From positions 124,001-188,000 of the forward strand of contig CAJOIR010000001.1 of the NCBI GenBank assembly GCA_905234685.1: a stretch of 64,000 nucleotides of DNA, read 5' to 3'. The notes beneath the pieces were generated by a model. That model was not told the origin of the DNA and searched no databases. It saw only the letters and a list, made by a program, of their open reading frames with translations. The DNA comes from Paludibacteraceae bacterium (GTDB lineage Bacteria; Bacteroidota; Bacteroidia; Bacteroidales; Paludibacteraceae). Position numbers and translations under genes: made by a program. Shown one piece after another: positions 1-7,826 of the stretch (position 1 is the first letter of the stretch; each line of letters opens with the position of its first letter).

Positions 1-628
1 CACACAGATACTTCTCAGCATATTTTATAACACGACTCATTGGCAGAGTGGAGAGCGAGAAGAAGACCATTTGTGATGTGCAATAGTTGGTCTGCATGAA
101 CGAATGCGCAAGGTCAGGTGTGATGCGGCGTAGCGTCTTCTTTCTCCCCAATATGGGCATTTCGAGCGGATGCCCCTGAAAGAGAAGAGCTTCGAAGTCC
201 TCGTATATAAGTTCGGAAGGAGAGTCTTCATAAGACTCTATTTCATCGAATATGACTCCGAGTTCCTTTTGTACTTCGTTCTTCAGGAAAGCAGGGTGGA
301 ATACCATATCAGCAATCAGTTCTACTGCTCTGGAATAGTATTGCTCCTGCACAGCGGCATAAAAGGTGGTCTCTTCTTTTGTCGTATAAGCGTTTAGTTC
401 GCCGCCGACAGCTTCGATGCTATTGATTATCTGCTTGGCAGAGCGTGACTGAGTGCCTTTGAACACAGTGTGCTCAATATAATGCGCCATGCCGTTGTAT
501 TGTTCTTGTTCGTCGCGTGTTCCAGTGCCTACCATGATGCCAAGCCATGATACAGGCGATGCAGTGCGTCGGTGCACAATTCTTATACCGTTGTCAAGAG
601 TGTGATAATATGTATCGGTGTTTTTCAT
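1..628 (-). CDS. M16 family zinc peptidase (partial, C-terminus off the window)
   Basis: About 209 N-terminal residues are present; the rest lies beyond the left edge. The start ATG is at 626-628. Near residue 47 the protein carries the inverted zinc motif HYIEH, followed by FKGT. About 75 residues later comes an acidic stretch (DEIESYEDSP) that supplies the third zinc ligand in this family. The N-terminus (LDNGIRIVHRR) and GELNAYT are also typical of insulinase/processing-peptidase-like M16 enzymes. No signal peptide is visible, so a cytoplasmic oligopeptidase is likely, although periplasmic relatives exist. The only good promoter I find for it lies beyond tRNA-Leu, at 804-834. The family call is firm; the substrate is unknown. 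Confidence 0.9.
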   Translation of the reverse strand, partial: MKNTDTYYHTLDNGIRIVHRRTASPVSWLGIMVGTGTRDEQEQYNGMAHYIEHTVFKGTQSRSAKQIINSIEAVGGELNAYTTKEETTFYAAVQEQYYSRAVELIADMVFHPAFLKNEVQKELGVIFDEIESYEDSPSELIYEDFEALLFQGHPLEMPILGRKKTLRRITPDLAHSFMQTNYCTSQMVFFSLSTLPMSRVIKYAEKYLC

Positions 629-635
629 CTTTTCG

Positions 636-667
636 TTTGCATGAATAAAATCTTTGCCTTACCTTTG
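636..667 (+). promoter_or_regulatory. Bacteroidota-type promoter for tRNA-Leu
   Basis: TTTG at 636-639, a 20-base spacer, then TACCTTTG at 660-667. The tRNA begins 11 bases downstream. The same transcript probably continues into the lipoprotein at 854, which has no promoter of its own. Confidence 0.8.
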
Positions 668-677
668 CACCCGCTTT

Positions 678-759
678 GCGGCATTGGCGTAATTGGTAGC
701 CGCGCCAGACTTAGGATCTGGTGACGTAAGTCGTGTAGGTTCGAGTCCTATATGCCGCA
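678..759 (+). tRNA. tRNA-Leu (anticodon UAG)
   Basis: The acceptor stem GCGGCAT (678-684) pairs with ATGCCGC (752-758), and the discriminator A is at 759. The anticodon stem CCAGA (705-709) pairs with TCTGG (717-721) around a seven-base loop, with anticodon TAG at 712-714. A long variable arm and the T-loop GTTCGAGTC follow, as expected for a class II leucine tRNA. The 3' CCA is not encoded. Confidence 0.96.
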
Positions 760-803
760 CAAGAGAAGAAAGGAGTACCACCTACTGAGCCACAAAACGG
801 CGA

Positions 804-834
804 CAAAGGTAGTGCTTTTTCTTTAATAATTCAA
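804..834 (-). promoter_or_regulatory. Promoter reading leftwards across the tRNA-Leu locus
   Basis: On the minus strand: TTG (complement of 832-834), a 20-base spacer, then TACCTTTG (complement of 804-811). The next minus-strand gene is the M16 peptidase starting at 628, and I see no closer TAnnTTTG. The roughly 170-base leader would then contain the complement of tRNA-Leu. Confidence 0.6.
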
Positions 835-853
835 TCTATAAACATTGTTATCG

Positions 854-1354
854 ATGAAAAACTATATCTTCGTTGCAGTGGTTGCTGTAGCAGTTAGTAT
901 GAGTTCCTGCTTTGAAAGCAAGTATGAAACCACCCCTGTTGTAGGAATGGATTCAGTTATAGTAGTGAACAAGAAAGACACCGCCAAAGTGAGATTTGTG
1001 TCAAACAAGGCGATATATATGACAGACACACTGCTAACCGGAGATACTGCGCTAATGACAGTGTTGTTCGATGCAGTAGGCAACAACCTCAAGCAGGCTC
1101 GTATAGTATATGAGAGCGAGTATGCGAAAGCCGAGGCGGTATATCCGGCAGAGTGGGAGGAATGGATGACTCCTGCGATATCGAAAGACAGCATCAGTTT
1201 CTCTGTTGTTGACGGCTACAGAGCAGTAGTGATGCAACTGAGATACATACCGCAAAAAGAAGGTTCGCCAATACTGAAACTGCATGTAGGGTCAGACTCG
1301 GAGTACTCTCCGAGAGAGTTTCAAGTGACCACGCCTATAAAGCAAGGTGAATAA
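854..1354 (+). CDS. Small lipoprotein of unknown function
   Basis: 166 residues from ATG 854; an upstream TTG at 845 is possible but would place extra residues before the lysine of the signal peptide. The N-terminus is a lipoprotein signal: a positive start, a hydrophobic stretch, then a lipobox ending SMSSC at about residue 20. The mature part is Thr/Asp/Lys-rich with alternating beta-strand-like segments and no motif I recognise. It follows tRNA-Leu on the same strand without its own promoter, so co-transcription with the tRNA is likely. It converges on the protease gene ending at 1440; the gap holds an 11-base-period repeat array. Confidence 0.8.
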   Translation: MKNYIFVAVVAVAVSMSSCFESKYETTPVVGMDSVIVVNKKDTAKVRFVSNKAIYMTDTLLTGDTALMTVLFDAVGNNLKQARIVYESEYAKAEAVYPAEWEEWMTPAISKDSISFSVVDGYRAVVMQLRYIPQKEGSPILKLHVGSDSEYSPREFQVTTPIKQGE

Positions 1355-1367
1355 GGTCAGAGTCTGC

Positions 1368-1444
1368 TTCATGTTCTGTTCATGTTCCGTTGAAGTATGC
1401 TTCAGGTCACGATGAGGTTACGATGATGTATGCTGGGTCTCAGG
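1368..1444. repeat. Degenerate 11-base tandem array (7 units)
   Basis: Seven consecutive 11-base units: TTCATGTTCTG, TTCATGTTCCG, TTGAAGTATGC, TTCAGGTCACG, ATGAGGTTACG, ATGATGTATGC, TGGGTCTCAGG. The array fills the gap between convergent genes and runs over the stop codon of the protease gene. Positions 1371-1393 match the reverse complement of 20987-21009 at 22 of 23 bases. Positions 1405-1426 resemble the reverse complement of part of the array at 56885-56928. Confidence 0.85.
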
Positions 1445-4400
1445 TGGATTTGAGTGTCTTGAGGTCTTTGGGACTTACAGCTTTGAGCGTGAGGAGAGTG
1501 AGTCGGAAAGGCGAACTGCCGTTGCAGAGAACAGGCGCCTCCTGGAAGTTGGCATTGCAGATGGCTGCCCATTTTTGACGCTCACTGTGGAAATCAGCAT
1601 CAAGGAAGAGCAATTTGCATGAGGCGTTCTGACTTGCCACCGTCTCTGGTGCGGAATGCAGGGCGGCAAACGGCATAGCCTTATTATCCATCTTTTGCAA
1701 GAGTGCATTGAGGTCGGTGTAGTTACGCTCTACATAGGGGTATGTCTCTTCGCCGACAACATGCTTGTAGATGGAGAATCCGTCAAGACGCTTGGCAAGA
1801 CACATTAGCAGTTGCTTCTTAAGGTGATTCTTGAACGCTATGATATGTTGCTCCTCAATAAGGTAGGAGTTCTTAAACATAGTGTAGAGCCTGATGTCGT
1901 TGGTTATATCGTCTTTGTGAGCGGCAAAGTAGCGGTCGAGACAAGTGTTGGAAATGAGAGAGAGGAAAGGCTCATGCACGTTGTCAGACATTACCGCAGC
2001 CGTTGTCTCTTCCGTTCTCCACGTAGCGAGATTGCCCACATAGGAGCGCATTCCGTTGTATTTTGAGTGAAGATTATGCAGGAGGCGTGCCAGTGAGTCG
2101 GTTATCATACCTGCGACATGGCTGCGCAGATGCAATACCTCAAGTTGCCTGCGGCGGTCGTCAGCCTGCTTTGCAAGTTGTTCGATACGCTCCTGATAGT
2201 CGAGGTCGAGTTGCACGAGGTCGTGTTTGCGTTTCCAGACAGTGAAGATGAATACAATGATGTCAATGAGCGTACCAGCGTAGGCGGCATAACTGTAGTT
2301 GTTGAGGAAGATATGCCTGAGACTGATACGTATGAACGACGGGAGGTAGAAGGTGAGGAGGCACAAGGTGACATAAACAGCGACTACTGCGACGATGGAC
2401 AGACTGAAGCCTATAATCATCTTGAGCGTCTTCTTCTTGAACGCCTCCATCTCCTTGACACGCTCGCGTTGCAGTTGCTCTTTTTGTTCTGTGAGTTCGC
2501 GGCGTTCCTTGTTGAGACGCAGTTCCGTCCCCTCCATAAGCGCAGTGCGTGTAGAGTTGTTGCCTACCGCCTGGAATAGCTTGTTATACTGAAGGTTCTT
2601 CTCATGCCATACGGCGCTGAGCCTGCGCAAGGTCTGTTTCTCTTCATCGATAAGAACACGGAGTATGGCAGCCTTGATGCGCGAATTGCTGAGGTCGAAA
2701 GGAATAGTGGTCTTGGTATCGGCACCCGCCACGGTGAACTCGGCGATGTTGATTTCAGTGATGATACAAGCCATGTTGAGGAACTCGGTGGCATAGGAGT
2801 ATGGCATGTAGCAGTAACCTTTATCTCCGAAATTCTGTCCCCATGAGTTACGAACGATGAATATCTTCTCATCGTCGCTGTAACCGCATATTATCATGGC
2901 GTGGTTGCCGGAGTCGCCTGACTGAATCTCCTCTTCGGTAGGTCTCGATATGAATCCGTCCTGCGGTGTGAAAGAGTCGAAAATGCGGAAAGAGCCTGCT
3001 ACTGGATAACCCTCGGCAAGAGCGGACTTGAGGTCTTCGATGCGGCTTGCTACATTGAGTGCCTTGACAACACGGCGGGTCTCTCCATCGGCGTATGCAG
3101 CCTCGTCGGGGGCAAGTGTACAGTCCTCAGAATACGGGCATGCGCTCTCAGAGGCAATGCCTTCAGTCGCCATGGTCTGAATCATGTCGCTGAGCGAACT
3201 GCCGCAGTCCTCGCCTGTCTGATTGTGCATCTTACGGACGTTGTAATAGCAGAATCGCTCAGAGAGGTCGGCTTCGACACTGTTGTTTTTCTTGAGAATA
3301 TACTCATAGATGCCTACGAGCGAGAAAGCAGTGCAAGCCCCCATTTTGCCCTGGTCTTTGACAGGTGTGAAGTTCTGCCGGAGGTCAATGCGCTTTTCCG
3401 TGACAGGCTTGGGCTTGTAAGTGTCCTGAAGCGGGGTCTCGACAATGCCCGTCTGCAGTTGATAGAGATTGCCGTCGAAGACAAATCCCTCTGCCGTGAG
3501 ACGCTTCTGACTTTCGATGTTGTCACGCAGTTCGGAATCAAGTCCTTCCACTTCGAGCGATTTCTGGCGAATATAAGCAGAAGACTCGCGCATGGAGACA
3601 CGAATGTCTTTGAGTTCGTCTATCATGACACTGGGCTTCTCGACAGGCAGTTCTGTCTCAGTAGAGAGGACGGCGCACTCGGCAATGGCATTAACCGCCT
3701 TTTTGCGTTCTTTCTCCGCCTCCGAGTCTTGTTCGTCTTCCTCGTCATGCAATGCCCACAACAGGTTGTTCTGCTCAACAAAGAAGTCGAGTACTTCGCG
3801 GCTGCAATCATCGATAACGAGTTGTTTCTTGTTGAACATGTAACCTGTGAGTAGTTCGTCGTCCTCGCCGAGAAGTTGCGCCAATGCCGCTTTCTTCTCA
3901 GGCAGAGAATACTTGTCCTCATCAATATAAGACTGGAAATCAGCAGTCAACCTGTCAATAGTGGCATTGAGGTCAGGACGTATCTGCGCAATGATGTCTT
4001 CGTGCGACATGTGTTGCTCAAGACGCGGCTGAATATGACGTGTATAGAAGTCGGAGAAGATATTGATGTTGCCCCGGAGCAAGTCCTGAATGATTTTGGA
4101 GACTTTGTTGACATCCACCTCAGTCTGCGTTACCTGTTCACGGTCAAGGATATACATATAAGCCTTGTGAAGGAGATACTGCACGAAGTAGTACTTGTCG
4201 AAACTGAGGACAGAGAGACCGAGAGCGTGTATAGGCAGTTCTTTCTCGTCAGCCGAGATATTGAAGAGGTCTGTATAGTGGCTGACAGATGCGAGAGCGT
4301 ATTCTCCGATGATTCTTACCAGTGAGTCGGTGTTGAGGTCGAGCGAGAGTCCGGCCGCGTTGAAGTTCTGCATGAAGAGCATGTGCGCGAGCGAGGCGGA

Positions 4401-4970
4401 CTTCTTCTTGTATGCCACAACCTCACGGAGAATCTTTGCCGTAGTCAGTTCGTATTCGCTCTGCTTTGTGGCGAGTTCGGCAGTGTCTTCCTCGATGAGT
4501 CCTGCCATGTCGTAAGGCAGCATGAAGAGGTCAACACAGAACTGCGGGTCTGCCGCGTCCATAGCCGCAATCAGTTCTTTAGCCTGCGACCAGTAGCGTT
4601 CATCATACAATGGCAGATAGATGCAGACATGCAGCATGTTGGAGTCACTGGGGAAGTTGATGTTAACCCGCTCAGTGAACATACGCGTGAAACAGGCGCG
4701 GAGATGCTCAGTCCGTCCTTTGTCAGGAATTTCGGCATAGTCTGCCGGAGAGACTGAGAAAAGATTGTCTATACCTGCCACGAACACACTCTCGTCAGCT
4801 TCATCGGTCAGAGTCTCGAAGAAAGCGTCATGACCGTCAGACTGAGCAAACAGCATGGCGCGGAAATAACGTTTCTCATCTTCGCTGCCGTACTTAATTA
4901 TGTACCGCTTAATGTCACAGATGAGATTAGTGAGATTGCTGCCAATGGCAAGATGGAGAGTGTGACGCAT
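1440..4970 (-). CDS. Papain-like (C1) cysteine protease with coiled coils and a membrane hairpin
   Basis: 1176 residues. Residues 1-520 are mostly helical with no recognised domain. A C1 papain fold spans about 527-740: oxyanion Gln540 (VKDQG), nucleophile Cys546 (GACTAF), His690 (GNHAMIICGYS) and Asn708 (VRNSWG), so the full catalytic set is present. A coiled coil (about 770-848) leads to two hydrophobic segments (about 851-876 and 892-911), a second coiled coil (912-950) and a cytoplasm-like tail. There is no signal peptide, so both long soluble parts probably face the cytoplasm with a short periplasmic loop. It is the last gene of the vWA/tubulin-like operon, 86 bases after the GTPase gene. 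Protease activity is an inference from intact residues. Its target and trigger are unknown; the neighbours suggest it acts on or with the GTPase. Confidence 0.85.
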   Translation of the reverse strand: MRHTLHLAIGSNLTNLICDIKRYIIKYGSEDEKRYFRAMLFAQSDGHDAFFETLTDEADESVFVAGIDNLFSVSPADYAEIPDKGRTEHLRACFTRMFTERVNINFPSDSNMLHVCIYLPLYDERYWSQAKELIAAMDAADPQFCVDLFMLPYDMAGLIEEDTAELATKQSEYELTTAKILREVVAYKKKSASLAHMLFMQNFNAAGLSLDLNTDSLVRIIGEYALASVSHYTDLFNISADEKELPIHALGLSVLSFDKYYFVQYLLHKAYMYILDREQVTQTEVDVNKVSKIIQDLLRGNINIFSDFYTRHIQPRLEQHMSHEDIIAQIRPDLNATIDRLTADFQSYIDEDKYSLPEKKAALAQLLGEDDELLTGYMFNKKQLVIDDCSREVLDFFVEQNNLLWALHDEEDEQDSEAEKERKKAVNAIAECAVLSTETELPVEKPSVMIDELKDIRVSMRESSAYIRQKSLEVEGLDSELRDNIESQKRLTAEGFVFDGNLYQLQTGIVETPLQDTYKPKPVTEKRIDLRQNFTPVKDQGKMGACTAFSLVGIYEYILKKNNSVEADLSERFCYYNVRKMHNQTGEDCGSSLSDMIQTMATEGIASESACPYSEDCTLAPDEAAYADGETRRVVKALNVASRIEDLKSALAEGYPVAGSFRIFDSFTPQDGFISRPTEEEIQSGDSGNHAMIICGYSDDEKIFIVRNSWGQNFGDKGYCYMPYSYATEFLNMACIITEINIAEFTVAGADTKTTIPFDLSNSRIKAAILRVLIDEEKQTLRRLSAVWHEKNLQYNKLFQAVGNNSTRTALMEGTELRLNKERRELTEQKEQLQRERVKEMEAFKKKTLKMIIGFSLSIVAVVAVYVTLCLLTFYLPSFIRISLRHIFLNNYSYAAYAGTLIDIIVFIFTVWKRKHDLVQLDLDYQERIEQLAKQADDRRRQLEVLHLRSHVAGMITDSLARLLHNLHSKYNGMRSYVGNLATWRTEETTAAVMSDNVHEPFLSLISNTCLDRYFAAHKDDITNDIRLYTMFKNSYLIEEQHIIAFKNHLKKQLLMCLAKRLDGFSIYKHVVGEETYPYVERNYTDLNALLQKMDNKAMPFAALHSAPETVASQNASCKLLFLDADFHSERQKWAAICNANFQEAPVLCNGSSPFRLTLLTLKAVSPKDLKTLKST

Positions 4971-5056
4971 AAAGATATTTACGATTTGGTCATTTACGAT
5001 TTAATCATTTCAGTATTCTGATATTTACCAAACACCTGTCAATACAGTAAATGCGG

Positions 5057-7801
5057 TTAAATCTTCAGTTTCTTGGCGATGCTTATCTCTTGTGTGATAA
5101 GTTCTTTTATCTTCTCGAAACCATGCCGGCGCACTTCATCCTTGTCCATGCCAATCTGTGAGAAGAGGTTGTAGTAGTCGGCTTTGACTTTCTCAAGCAG
5201 GCTCTGAATGGCATCGGCACCGTCACGCTTCGTGCGGTTGTTGATGAAGTCAGTGAACTCCTTGCGTACAGAAGCCTTGTGACGTCGGAAGAGGTCGAAA
5301 GCTTCGTCACGGTACGGACTTAGTTCAACCCAGTTGTCGTCCAACGGGTCACCTTCCGACTCGCTCTGGAACTTATACATGCCGTTCTCGTTCTTGATGA
5401 GACCGAAGATGAAGCCCTTAACCCACAACTCGAGCAAGTCATCGTCCGACACCTTCTTAGGCATGATACTGAACTCCTCGCGTGTCATGCGGGTGAGGAG
5501 ATTGTTGTCGATGTGACAGTTGGCGTTGCAGTCCTCATACTCGTTGCGGTAAGTCTCGATGGCGTTGATGGTATATACTGGTACGACACCAATCTGACGA
5601 TAGACGATAATCTTATCGTTCTGTCCGATGTTGGCGAAGTCGCAGTCAGCATTGTCGGGTATGTGACTCTTGAAGCAGTTGTCCTTGAAGAGTCTGCTTC
5701 GCTGTTTGTCGTTGACACCGATATAATAACTGTCATGCGGGTGTTCTTTCGGTGTGAAGCCACGATAAGTGTATCGGAAGAGAGGCAGCGACTTCTTAAT
5801 AGCGAGGTCGATAAGACGCTCGAATTCCTCCTTAGGCATGCGGTCAATCACTTCGTCGATAGTGGTACTGAGTTGTACCTGAGTGGTATGCAGTTGGTTG
5901 GTGTAGTTGAGCAACATCTTCTCCACCTCCTGAGCATCGAACTTGTCAAGACCGAATATTTGGTCTTTGTTCTTGAGAGTGCGTACGAACTCGGCAGCCT
6001 GAATCTCGTCGGTGTTGACGGTGATGTTGGTAGCAAGCGTCTGTGCGAGGTCAATCTGGAATATGTGCGACTCACTCCTGACATGGTTCTGAATGCGTGC
6101 GAGGTCAGTCTGGAACTTCTTGCTTACCGAACGAAGGTTGTCGGCAATGACTTTCACTTTCTGGTCAGCCTCAAGGAGCATGCTGAGTATGTTGTTGAAC
6201 ACTTTGATGGCAGCGTCACGGCGCATTATCTCACGCTGGCAAACAACAAGCTGGCGGGTAGCGTCAGCCACGTCATCAGCCTTGTCCTGAAGTTTGCTCT
6301 TGCTCTTGAGCAGATGACCGTTGTACTCTTTGAGGTCTGCCGCCATGTTCTCCACGTTGGAGCGGAATGCGGGTTCGCGTGTCTCCAGGTCTTCTTTCTC
6401 CTTGCGCATCTCTTCGAGGAAGATGTTGACTTGCGCCGTGAGACCTTCGATGATGCCTGTTGCCGAAGCAATACCGCACTCGCGGTTGATATGGAGTTTG
6501 ATGAGGTTGTGAAGTTCCTTGCTAACCCGTGTGGTGAGTTCAGTTACCTTGGCGTTGATGACTTCGTCTTTCTCTTTGTTCATCTGAATGTTCTGCTCAA
6601 CCTCAGGCATGGGGTTGGCGTTTTGATGAATGGTGAGTTCGTAGCGCGGAGTCTTGCTCATGATGTAGTCAATCACGTGGTCGCTGTTGTTGTTCTCGCG
6701 TATGTTGACTTCGGGTGAGTCGATCCAGGCATTGACAATGGTGTCGGTGTCCTCACATGCGTTGAAGAGTCTGTCGATGAGTATTTTTGCCGCCTTGATA
6801 GCATAGATATGGGCTATGTCGGAGTTGCGGTAGAGTATCTCGCATACACCCATGCCTGCCGCCCAGGCGCGCTTGGTGCCTATATCCATGGTGCCCTCGT
6901 TGATGTTCTTCTCGAGGTTGTCGCTGACGGAGGCAGAGGCCGTACTGAGTTCGCCTGCAGAAGTTACAAGCGCAAGACTTATCATCTCGGTGAGGTCGTC
7001 GATATGCGTGTAGGTGTCGCCGTTCTCGTTCTTGTTGTCGATGAATACAACCGAGTTGAATGGACGGGTCTGTATGTCGATACTTTCGTTGAGATAATCA
7101 AGTTTGAACGCTCTTGAACCGAGACCCATGTGCATCATGTAGTCCAAGTCCATTATCGCACCGTAAGCGTTAGGCGCCACCTTTGCCATACCAGTGCGTG
7201 CCATTGTCTTGAAGATATCAGGTAGAACGGCATAACCGGTGAGTTTGCATTCAGGTGCTTCGGTCTTGAGCAGATATGCCATATTGAGGAAAGTTCCGCA
7301 TCCTGTACCACCGCAAACGGAGAAGACCATGTGAATCTCGGGAGTCTCGTTGAGCAGTTCGTACTTGTCGTTGTCAACAATGCGGGCGTTGGTAATCTGG
7401 TCGAGCACAGTGCGTACTCGTTCCTGTACCTTGACGTAGTTGACAGTGAAGGCGAAACGTCCGTTGCTTCGTATCTGTCCTGCGCCGAGAGTCATGGAGG
7501 TGAGAGCATAGAGGTTCTGCTCAGGAATCCATGTCATGCGGTCTTTGTTGACTTCGTATATGGGTCTTGCCTCTTTGACGGGTATGGGGAGTTGCTCGTT
7601 AGGCGCGAGTACCACCTCTTCACCGCTCATGGTAGGCAGTGTCTTCTTGTAAGCCCCTCCGTCGGTGTCAAGTCCGAGGAAGCCTATCATCGGAGGCACC
7701 TCACCATAGGTTTCGATGAACATCTTCTTAGTATGCAGCAAGGCGTTCATGCCAGTGCCGCCAAGTCCCACATAGAGACTGCGTTTGATTTTAGTTGCCA
7801 T
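5057..7801 (-). CDS. Tubulin/FtsZ-like GTPase, large bacterial family
   Basis: 914 residues. The N-terminus has the nucleotide-binding start VGLGGTGMNALL (residues 11-22) and the tubulin-signature loop CGGTGCGT (163-170) after a hydrophobic strand. Both are characteristic of the tubulin-like family (Pfam Tubulin_2 type). The GTPase-like part spans roughly 1-340. Residues 400-670 are a long helical, probably coiled-coil region, and 670-914 an uncharacterised C-terminal domain. The protein is about 2.5 times the length of FtsZ. No membrane segment is seen. From memory, Makarova and Koonin (2010) described FtsZ-like families linked to vWA proteins and proposed membrane remodelling. Here the gene sits 25 bases after a vWA gene and before a membrane protease. 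GTP binding is likely; polymerisation and role are unproven. Confidence 0.88.
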   Translation of the reverse strand: MATKIKRSLYVGLGGTGMNALLHTKKMFIETYGEVPPMIGFLGLDTDGGAYKKTLPTMSGEEVVLAPNEQLPIPVKEARPIYEVNKDRMTWIPEQNLYALTSMTLGAGQIRSNGRFAFTVNYVKVQERVRTVLDQITNARIVDNDKYELLNETPEIHMVFSVCGGTGCGTFLNMAYLLKTEAPECKLTGYAVLPDIFKTMARTGMAKVAPNAYGAIMDLDYMMHMGLGSRAFKLDYLNESIDIQTRPFNSVVFIDNKNENGDTYTHIDDLTEMISLALVTSAGELSTASASVSDNLEKNINEGTMDIGTKRAWAAGMGVCEILYRNSDIAHIYAIKAAKILIDRLFNACEDTDTIVNAWIDSPEVNIRENNNSDHVIDYIMSKTPRYELTIHQNANPMPEVEQNIQMNKEKDEVINAKVTELTTRVSKELHNLIKLHINRECGIASATGIIEGLTAQVNIFLEEMRKEKEDLETREPAFRSNVENMAADLKEYNGHLLKSKSKLQDKADDVADATRQLVVCQREIMRRDAAIKVFNNILSMLLEADQKVKVIADNLRSVSKKFQTDLARIQNHVRSESHIFQIDLAQTLATNITVNTDEIQAAEFVRTLKNKDQIFGLDKFDAQEVEKMLLNYTNQLHTTQVQLSTTIDEVIDRMPKEEFERLIDLAIKKSLPLFRYTYRGFTPKEHPHDSYYIGVNDKQRSRLFKDNCFKSHIPDNADCDFANIGQNDKIIVYRQIGVVPVYTINAIETYRNEYEDCNANCHIDNNLLTRMTREEFSIMPKKVSDDDLLELWVKGFIFGLIKNENGMYKFQSESEGDPLDDNWVELSPYRDEAFDLFRRHKASVRKEFTDFINNRTKRDGADAIQSLLEKVKADYYNLFSQIGMDKDEVRRHGFEKIKELITQEISIAKKLKI

Positions 7802-7826
7802 ATTGTTATTGTGTGTTTGTTATCTG

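Noticed and set aside
5513..6718. A 401-residue open frame on the plus strand
   Set aside because: It lies entirely inside the tubulin-like gene on the other strand, has no promoter or signal, and its composition is that of an antisense shadow.
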